Of a stretch of DNA of 10,011 bases, positions 4,701 to 10,011 are shown in pieces. Made by a program: the position numbers and the translations under genes. Source of the stretch: an uncultured Ruminococcus sp. (GTDB taxonomy: Bacteria > Bacillota > Clostridia > Oscillospirales > CAG-272); the NCBI GenBank assembly GCA_902796505.1, contig CADBPA010000170.1, positions 1 to 10,011 of the forward strand, in the 5' to 3' direction. The notes beneath the pieces were generated by a model. The model had not been told where the DNA came from. It did not search any database and saw only the letters and a list, made by a program, of their open reading frames with translations. The first letter of the stretch is position 1; every line of letters begins with the position of its first letter.

Positions 4701-7319
4701 TTACTCCGCGTCCGTCGGGTTTTCCTCTTCGGAAAGCGCGTCGGCTTCTTCGCGTTCGTCGTCAGGATTCTCGGCGGGAGCGATCTCCTTCTGGCTCTGC
4801 GCCGCGATCTGCCGGTCGATCTGATCGACCTTTTCGGACTCCTTTTCGATCTCCTCCTCGCGCTCGATACGCGTTGCGCTGATGAGGAAAGCGCCGTCCG
4901 AAAGCCGCATCACGATGACGCCGCCCGCCGTTCTCGAATAGACGTTGATGTCCGAGACCGCCATACGGATGATCGTTCCCTCGCTGGTGATCAGCATCAC
5001 GTCGTCCTCGTCGGAGACGGTCGCGATCGAGGCGAGCTTGCCGCTCTTTTCGGAGAGTTTATGACAGCAGACGCCCTTGCCGCCGCGATTTTTCATCTCG
5101 CGGAAGTCTTCAAACGGCGTGCGCTTGCCGAGTCCCTTTTCGGTGACGGTCAGAAGCGTCTTGCTCTCGTCCACCACCGCGACGCCGATGACGAAATCGT
5201 CCGGTCCCGAAAGCGTGATGCCCTTGACGCCGCGCGCCGTTCTGCCCATCGAGCGGACGTTGTTCTCATCGAAGCGCACCGCCATACCCTCGTGCGTGGC
5301 GAGGATCAGGCTTTCGTCGCCGTGGGTGAGTCTCGTATAGATCAGTTCGTCGTCCTCGTCGAGGTTGATGGCGATCTTGCCGCCCTTGCGCTGATATTCA
5401 AACTGCGAAAGATCGGTCCTCTTGATGATACCGCGCTTGGTGACCATTGTCAGAAGGTCCTGATCGTTGAATTCGTTGACCGGGATGATCGAGGTGACCT
5501 TTTCGCCCGGCTGCAGCTCGATGATGTTGACAAGGTTCGTCCCCTTCGACTGCCTCGACGCCTCCGGGATCCGGTAGGCCTTGCGGCAATAAACGCGGCC
5601 GAGGTTGGTGAAGAAGAGAATATAGGCGTGGCTCGACGCGACCACGACGTTCACGACGAAATCGTCCTCCTTCGTCGTCATGCCGATGATGCCCTTGCCG
5701 CCGCGGTTCTGCGCGCTGTAAACGTCCGCGCGCTGGCGTTTGATGTAGCCGGTGCGGCTCATCGTGAGAACGCAGGTGTGCCGGTCGATCAGATCCTCAA
5801 GGTCGATCTCCTCCTCCACGTCCTGGATCTCGGTCTTTCTGTCGTCGCCGTATTTCTCGGAGATGGCGAGCAGTTCTTTTTTCAGCTCTTCCTTGAGCTT
5901 TGCGGGATTGTCGAGCAGTTCAAGATACCAGTGGATGCGCTCCATCAGCGCGTCGTACTCGCTTTGCAGCTTTTCGCGGTCGAGTCCCTGCAGGGCTTTG
6001 AGGCGCATATCGAGGATCGCCTGCGCCTGCACGTCGGAGAGGCTGAAGCGCTCCATCAGTTTTTCCTTCGCGTCGTCGTAGGACGAGCGGATGATGCGGA
6101 TGACCTCGTCGATATTGTCCTGCGCGATCAGAAGTCCTTCGACCAGATGCGCGCGCTCGCGCGCCTTTTTGAGATCGTACCGCGTTCTGCGCGCGATGAG
6201 ATCCTCCTGGAAGGTGAGATACTCGTCGAGGATATGGCGAAGAGAAAGGATCTTCGGCTGCGTCTGGTTTTCGACCAGGGCGAGCATCGTGATCGAGAAG
6301 GAGCTTTGCAGGGCGGTCTGCGCGTAAAGCTTGTTGAGAACGACCTGGGGATTCGCGTCCTTTTTCAGCTCGATGACGACGCGCATACCGTTTCTGTCGC
6401 TCTCCTCGCGCAGATCGGAGATGTCCTCCAGCCGCTTGTCCTTGACCTGATCGGCGATTGCCTTGATCAGCTGGCGTTTGTTGACCTGATAGGGAAGCTC
6501 GGTGACGATGATGCGGGTGCGCTTGTCCTTGCCGTACTCCTCAAAGTTCGTCCGCGCACGCACGACCACGCGGCCGCGCCCGGTCTCATACGCCTGCCGG
6601 ATGCCGGCTCTGCCCATGATGACGCCCTTAGTCGGGAAGTCCGGCCCCTGAATATGCTCCATCAGATCGTCGAGCGTCGCCTCCGGGTTTTCGAGAATGC
6701 AGACGCAGGCGCCGATGACCTCGCGCAGGTTGTGCGGAGGAATGTTGGTCGCCATACCGACGGCGATTCCCGACGAGCCGTTGACGAGCAGGTTCGGGAA
6801 GCGCGAGGGAAGCACGCGCGGCTCTTTGCGGGATTCGTCGAAGTTCGGATCCCAGTCCACCGTGTCCTTTTCGATGTCGCGCAGCATTTCGTTCGATATT
6901 TTTGAGAGTCTTGCCTCGGTATAACGGTAAGCCGCCGGGGGATCTCCGTCCACCGAACCGAAGTTACCGTGTCCTTCGACAAGGCAGTAGCGCATGGAGA
7001 AGTCCTGCGCCAGACGGACCATCGCGTCGTAAACCGAAGCGTCTCCGTGCGGATGATAGCGGCCGAGCACGTCGCCGACGCAGGTCGCCGATTTTTTGAA
7101 GGCTTTGTCGCTCGTCAGCCCGTCCTCGTACATCGCGTACAGAATGCGGCGATGGACCGGCTTCAAGCCGTCGCGGACGTCCGGCAGCGCGCGGCCGACG
7201 ATGACGCTCATCGCGTAATCGATATAGCTCGTTTTCATCTCTCCGACCAGGTCGGATTCGGTGATGACCTGATTCGGGAACAGAATGTCTTCCGGCTTGT
7301 AATCTCTGTTATGTGCCAT
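4701..7319 (-). CDS. gyrA: DNA gyrase subunit A
   Basis: 872 residues. GyrA is the breakage-reunion subunit of DNA gyrase (A2B2), which adds negative supercoils using ATP hydrolysed by GyrB. The winged-helix region holds HPHGDASVYDAMVRLAQ (89-105), and the catalytic tyrosine is Tyr133 in AAYRYTEARL. The tower and coiled-coil gate follow to about 500. The C-terminal beta-pinwheel begins with the GyrA box QNRGGKG (537-543), with weaker repeats QRKGGK (643-648) and KNRGGKG (743-749). The box identifies GyrA rather than ParC. An acidic tail (about 819-872, roughly 20 Asp/Glu) follows. Ala94 stands where E. coli has Ser83, while Asp98 matches Asp87. The gene starts 21 bases after gyrB with only a weak purine site (AGAAAGAAACGG). 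Confidence 0.98.
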   Translation of the reverse strand: MAHNRDYKPEDILFPNQVITESDLVGEMKTSYIDYAMSVIVGRALPDVRDGLKPVHRRILYAMYEDGLTSDKAFKKSATCVGDVLGRYHPHGDASVYDAMVRLAQDFSMRYCLVEGHGNFGSVDGDPPAAYRYTEARLSKISNEMLRDIEKDTVDWDPNFDESRKEPRVLPSRFPNLLVNGSSGIAVGMATNIPPHNLREVIGACVCILENPEATLDDLMEHIQGPDFPTKGVIMGRAGIRQAYETGRGRVVVRARTNFEEYGKDKRTRIIVTELPYQVNKRQLIKAIADQVKDKRLEDISDLREESDRNGMRVVIELKKDANPQVVLNKLYAQTALQSSFSITMLALVENQTQPKILSLRHILDEYLTFQEDLIARRTRYDLKKARERAHLVEGLLIAQDNIDEVIRIIRSSYDDAKEKLMERFSLSDVQAQAILDMRLKALQGLDREKLQSEYDALMERIHWYLELLDNPAKLKEELKKELLAISEKYGDDRKTEIQDVEEEIDLEDLIDRHTCVLTMSRTGYIKRQRADVYSAQNRGGKGIIGMTTKEDDFVVNVVVASSHAYILFFTNLGRVYCRKAYRIPEASRQSKGTNLVNIIELQPGEKVTSIIPVNEFNDQDLLTMVTKRGIIKRTDLSQFEYQRKGGKIAINLDEDDELIYTRLTHGDESLILATHEGMAVRFDENNVRSMGRTARGVKGITLSGPDDFVIGVAVVDESKTLLTVTEKGLGKRTPFEDFREMKNRGGKGVCCHKLSEKSGKLASIATVSDEDDVMLITSEGTIIRMAVSDINVYSRTAGGVIVMRLSDGAFLISATRIEREEEIEKESEKVDQIDRQIAAQSQKEIAPAENPDDEREEADALSEEENPTDAE

Positions 7320-7340
7320 GGTGATAACCGTTTCTTTCTA

Positions 7341-9308
7341 TTAAATATCGAGGTTGACGACGTACTGCGCGTTCTTTTCGATCCATTCGCGCCGCGGCTC
7401 GACGTCCTCGCCCATCAGGACCGAGAATACGCTGTCCGCCGCAACGGCGTCGTCCATGGTGATGCGGCGCAGCGACCGCTTTTCGGGATCCATCGTGGTA
7501 TCCCAGAGTTCGGTCGGGTCCATCTCACCGAGACCTTTGAAACGCGAAATGTCGATCTTCACGTCGGGATTGCCGCCCCGCATCTCGGCGGAAACGCGGT
7601 CGCGCTCCTCGTCCGAATAGGCGACGCGCTGGGTTTTCCCTCTCGTCAGCTTATAGAGCGGCGGAACGGCGGAATAGACGTACCCGTGTTCGATCAGCGG
7701 GCGCATATAACGGAAGAAGAAGGTCAGAAGCAGCGTGCGGATATGCGCGCCGTCCACGTCGGCATCCGCCATGATGATGATCTTGTGATAGCGGAGCTTC
7801 TCGATATTGAATTCCGATCCGATGCCGGTGCCGAGCGCGATGATCATCGGCGAGAGCTTGTCGTTGCCGTAGATCTTGTCGGCGCGCGCCTTTTCGACGT
7901 TCAGCATTTTTCCCCACATCGAGAGGATCGCCTGGAAGCGCGAGTCGCGCCCCTGGATGGCGGAACCGCCTGCCGAATCTCCCTCGACGATATAGATCTC
8001 GCAGAGCGAGGGATCGCGCTCGTTGCAGTCCTGCAGTTTTTCGGGCATCTGACCGGAGTCGAGGCCGCTCTTGCGGCGCGTCAGCTCTCTCGCCTTTCTC
8101 GCCGCTTCTCTCGCACGGCTGGCGGCGAGCGCCTTCTCGACGATCATCCGGGCGGACGCCGGGTTTTCTTCAAAATATTCGGCGAGCTTCGCGTAAACGA
8201 TATTGTCGGTCAGCGTGCGGATCTCGCTGTTGCCGAGCTTCGCCTTGGTCTGCGACTCGAACTGCGCGTCCTGCAGCTTGACCGAGATGACAGCGACCAG
8301 TCCTTCGCGCACGTCCTCGCCGGAGAGCGGCTTGTCGTTGTCTTTGAGGGCGCCCGTCTTGCGCGCGTAATCGTTGATCGCGCGGGTGAGCGCCGTCTTG
8401 AAACCGGTCTCGTGCGTACCGCCCTCGATGGTGGACATATTGTTGGCGAAGGAGATCAGCGTTTCGTTGTAGCTGTCGTTGTACTGCATGGCGACCTCGG
8501 CGATCGAGCCGTTCTTTTCGCCCTTCATATAGATGACGTCGGGATGCACCGGCGTGCAGCTCTTTTCTTTGGTCAGATACTCGACGAAGGAGATGATGCC
8601 GCCCTCGTAGCAGAGATCGTCCTCGCGCTCCATCCCCTCGCGCAGATCCTTCAGCACGATATGTACGCCGGCGTTCAGGAAGGACTGCTCGCGCATTCTC
8701 GTCAGGAGCATCTCATAATCGAAAACGGTCTCCTCGAAGATCTCGGGATCGGGCTTGAAATGCACCGTCAGACCGTGCCGGTCTCCGCACTCGCCGATGC
8801 AGGCGAACGGACGGGCGACCTTTCCTTTTTCAAACCGCTCGGTGTACGCCTTTCCGTCTCTGTGGTTTTCGACCTCCACCCATTCCGACAGCGCGTTGAC
8901 GACCGACGCGCCCACGCCGTGCAGACCGCCGGCGATCTTATAGCCTTCTCCGCCGAATTTTCCGCCTGCGTGCAGGACGGTGTAGACGACCTCCAGCGTC
9001 GGAAGCCCCAGCTTTTCGTTCATGCCCGAAGGGATGCCGCGCCCGTCGTCCTCGACGGTGATGCTGTTGTCCTTTTCGATCGTTACGAGAATTTTATCGC
9101 ATTCCCCGGCGAGCGCCTCGTCGATCGAGTTGTCGACGATCTCGAACACCAGATGGTGAAGCCCGCGGATCGACGTCGTGCCGATATACATTCCGGGGCG
9201 CTTGCGGACGGCTTCCAGCCCTTCGAGGACCTGGATCTGACTGTCGCCGTATTCTCCGTGCCCGGCTCTTTCTTCTTCCCGGATCTGCTCGATCGTTTCG
9301 GGGATCAT
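7341..9308 (-). CDS. gyrB: DNA gyrase subunit B
   Basis: 655 residues from ATG 9308. GyrB is the ATPase subunit of DNA gyrase. The GHKL ATP site shows EIVDNSIDEAL (Glu56 and Asn60, matching E. coli Glu42 and Asn46), DDGRGIP (87-93) and GGLHGVGASVVNAL (127-140); the coumarin-contact arginine is kept in NHRDGK. The transducer and TOPRIM domains follow, with EGDSAGGSA (442-450) and the metal-binding DADVDG (515-520). The C-terminal GyrA-binding part has RFKGLGEM (589-596) and ends YVVNLDI. It lacks the 170-residue insertion of E. coli GyrB, as expected for Firmicutes. SMWGKMLN puts Trp465 where E. coli has Lys447. ATG 9308 has AAGGA 4 bases upstream; an in-frame TTG at 9326 would add six residues and cannot be excluded. 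ParE is less likely because GyrA follows directly. Confidence 0.97.
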   Translation of the reverse strand: MIPETIEQIREEERAGHGEYGDSQIQVLEGLEAVRKRPGMYIGTTSIRGLHHLVFEIVDNSIDEALAGECDKILVTIEKDNSITVEDDGRGIPSGMNEKLGLPTLEVVYTVLHAGGKFGGEGYKIAGGLHGVGASVVNALSEWVEVENHRDGKAYTERFEKGKVARPFACIGECGDRHGLTVHFKPDPEIFEETVFDYEMLLTRMREQSFLNAGVHIVLKDLREGMEREDDLCYEGGIISFVEYLTKEKSCTPVHPDVIYMKGEKNGSIAEVAMQYNDSYNETLISFANNMSTIEGGTHETGFKTALTRAINDYARKTGALKDNDKPLSGEDVREGLVAVISVKLQDAQFESQTKAKLGNSEIRTLTDNIVYAKLAEYFEENPASARMIVEKALAASRAREAARKARELTRRKSGLDSGQMPEKLQDCNERDPSLCEIYIVEGDSAGGSAIQGRDSRFQAILSMWGKMLNVEKARADKIYGNDKLSPMIIALGTGIGSEFNIEKLRYHKIIIMADADVDGAHIRTLLLTFFFRYMRPLIEHGYVYSAVPPLYKLTRGKTQRVAYSDEERDRVSAEMRGGNPDVKIDISRFKGLGEMDPTELWDTTMDPEKRSLRRITMDDAVAADSVFSVLMGEDVEPRREWIEKNAQYVVNLDI

Positions 9309-9312
9309 GTTT

Positions 9313-9317
9313 TCCTT
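9313..9317 (-). promoter_or_regulatory. Ribosome binding site favouring ATG 9308 for gyrB
   Basis: AAGGA, 4 bases before ATG 9308. Spacing is slightly short. The competing TTG at 9326 has only AGG in a direct repeat GGTCA-GGTCA at similar distance, so the choice is moderate. Confidence 0.45.
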
Positions 9318-9326
9318 CTGTTCCAA

Positions 9327-9459
9327 AATATTGACCTGACCTTTCTGAAATCAAAACTTATCTTATCGGGATCTTTCTTCTTTGCCTTTGCCGCGTTTTG
9401 CGCCGCGTTACGCTTCGTTACGCCGCGTTACGTCTCGTTACGCCGCGTTTTACGCCGCG
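9327..9459 (-). other. Intergenic region before gyrB
   Basis: The 133 bp between the SGNH hydrolase stop and gyrB hold most of the 10-bp repeat array (9401 onward) and an AT-richer part at 9327-9375. I see no hairpin terminator for the hydrolase. The best -10 for gyrB is TAAGAT (plus 9360-9365), which has no matching -35, so the gyrB promoter is unresolved; it may lie in or beyond the hydrolase gene. Confidence 0.4.
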
Positions 9460-9472
9460 TTACGCCTCGATA
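9401..9472. repeat. 10-bp tandem repeat array (CGCCGCGTTA / CGYYTCGTTA) across a stop codon
   Basis: Seven head-to-tail units are read on the plus strand: 9401, 9411, 9421, 9431, 9441 (extended to 12 bp), 9453 and 9463. Units alternate CGCCGCGTTA with CGYYTCGTTA, giving a 20-bp higher-order period seen three times. Degenerate copies continue to about 9390. The stop codon of the SGNH hydrolase (9460-9462) is the TTA of one unit, so the array overlaps the end of that gene. There are no spacers, so this is not CRISPR. Confidence 0.85.
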
Positions 9473-10011
9473 CCGCGGAAGACCTTGATCCATTCCTCGG
9501 CGATCAGAGCGCAGCCGGCGTAGTTCGGATGCACGCCGTCCCGCAGGACGAGCGCGGGATCGCATTTTGCCGATAATTCGTCGATCTTCTCCTGCAGCGG
9601 AACGAACGCCGCGTGATAATCCTCCGCGATCCTTTTCACGACCTTCGCGTATTCCTTCACCGCGAGAAATTCGCCGTACCGCTCGCGCGTGACCTCCCCC
9701 TCGGTGACGAAGGGTTCCATCAGAATGAGCTTGATCTTCGGCAGACGGGCGACCGTATCGTCGAGCAGCATCCGGTAGACCTTCTCAAAACGGACGATAT
9801 CCACGCCGTTCCGATGGAAGATCTCGTGCCAGACGTCGTTGACGCCGATGAGGATCGAAAGCACGTCCGGCTCGTAGTTCCAGACCGCATTTTTCACGCG
9901 TGCGTAGAGATCGACGATGCGGTCGCCGCTCACGCCGGTGTTGATAAATTCATACCGATCGGGATCGGGGAGGCTGAGCCTGCCTGCGATCTGCAGAGGA
10001 TAGCCGGTGCC
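9460..10011 (-). CDS. SGNH/GDSL-family hydrolase (5' end cut by window edge)
   Basis: The last 183 codons are visible; the frame is open to the right edge, so the true start and the GDS block with the nucleophilic Ser are missing. Three other blocks of the SGNH fold are present: NTGVSGDR (oxyanion Gly), GVNDVW (oxyanion Asn in GxND) and DGVHPN near the end (Asp and His of the catalytic triad). Such enzymes cleave ester bonds in lipids, acetylated sugars or thioesters; the substrate cannot be told. The region between GVND and DGVH is helical and charged, with LIEMEP-type motif LILMEPF seen in carbohydrate-esterase-like members. A GTG at 9933 is internal to the conserved fold and is not the start. 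The stop codon sits inside a tandem repeat. It may be transcribed into gyrB, since no terminator separates them. Confidence 0.9.
   Translation of the reverse strand, partial: GTGYPLQIAGRLSLPDPDRYEFINTGVSGDRIVDLYARVKNAVWNYEPDVLSILIGVNDVWHEIFHRNGVDIVRFEKVYRMLLDDTVARLPKIKLILMEPFVTEGEVTRERYGEFLAVKEYAKVVKRIAEDYHAAFVPLQEKIDELSAKCDPALVLRDGVHPNYAGCALIAEEWIKVFRGIEA

Noticed and set aside
5061..6905. A 614-codon plus-strand open frame opposite gyrA
   Set aside because: Antisense shadow of gyrA with no recognisable motif.
4701..9308. Topoisomerase IV (parE/parC) instead of gyrase
   Set aside because: The A subunit has a GyrA box (QNRGGKG) at the start of the pinwheel, which ParC lacks, and the order B then A with short spacing fits gyrBA.
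9401..9472. The 10-bp array as a CRISPR
   Set aside because: Units are contiguous with no unique spacers and far shorter than CRISPR repeats.
6969..9488. An 839-codon plus-strand open frame opposite gyrA and gyrB
   Set aside because: Antisense shadow spanning two conserved genes; composition is that of reversed codons.

Overview
The window reads as a fairly GC-rich piece of chromosome from a Clostridia-type Firmicute (Bacillota), probably an uncultured gut relative of the Oscillospirales/Ruminococcaceae. The evidence is a tandem gyrB-gyrA pair with a short GyrB lacking the proteobacterial insertion, an RNase J, a GyrB motif of the form WGKMLNVEKARADKIYGNDK that I associate with this group, and purine-rich Shine-Dalgarno sites. 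The taxonomic placement is inference from protein style; no rRNA or tRNA gene is present.

All seven genes lie on the minus strand, so they are transcribed from right to left. In order of transcription they are: an SGNH/GDSL hydrolase cut by the right edge (stop at 9460); a 10-bp tandem repeat array (about 9401-9472) that contains this gene's stop codon; gyrB (to 7341); gyrA (7319-4701); a predicted lipoprotein of unknown function (4694-3996); and an XRE-type DNA-binding protein with a long Ala/Glu/Lys repeat (3963-3271). A hairpin terminator follows at about 3192-3231. A 450-bp gene-free regulatory region comes next, then RNase J (2818-626) with a 180-residue basic N-terminal extension, and finally the start of a GH43-like glycoside hydrolase cut by the left edge (552-1).

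gyrB, gyrA, the lipoprotein and the XRE gene are separated by 21, 6 and 32 bases and look like one operon ending at the hairpin near 3200. GyrB and GyrA form DNA gyrase, the A2B2 enzyme that introduces negative supercoils. The two downstream genes have no obvious link to gyrase. RNase J appears to have its own promoter and a leader of about 235 nt, with several dyads clustered upstream of it. The GH43-like gene follows RNase J after 73 bases with a good ribosome binding site.

Most of the window is core housekeeping sequence, and I see no mobile element, CRISPR array or defence system. The most unusual items are the XRE protein with an exact AEAEAKAKAEAEAKAK segment, the dyad cluster and foldable leader before RNase J, the 10-bp array between the hydrolase and gyrB, and an alanine at the quinolone-contact position of GyrA.
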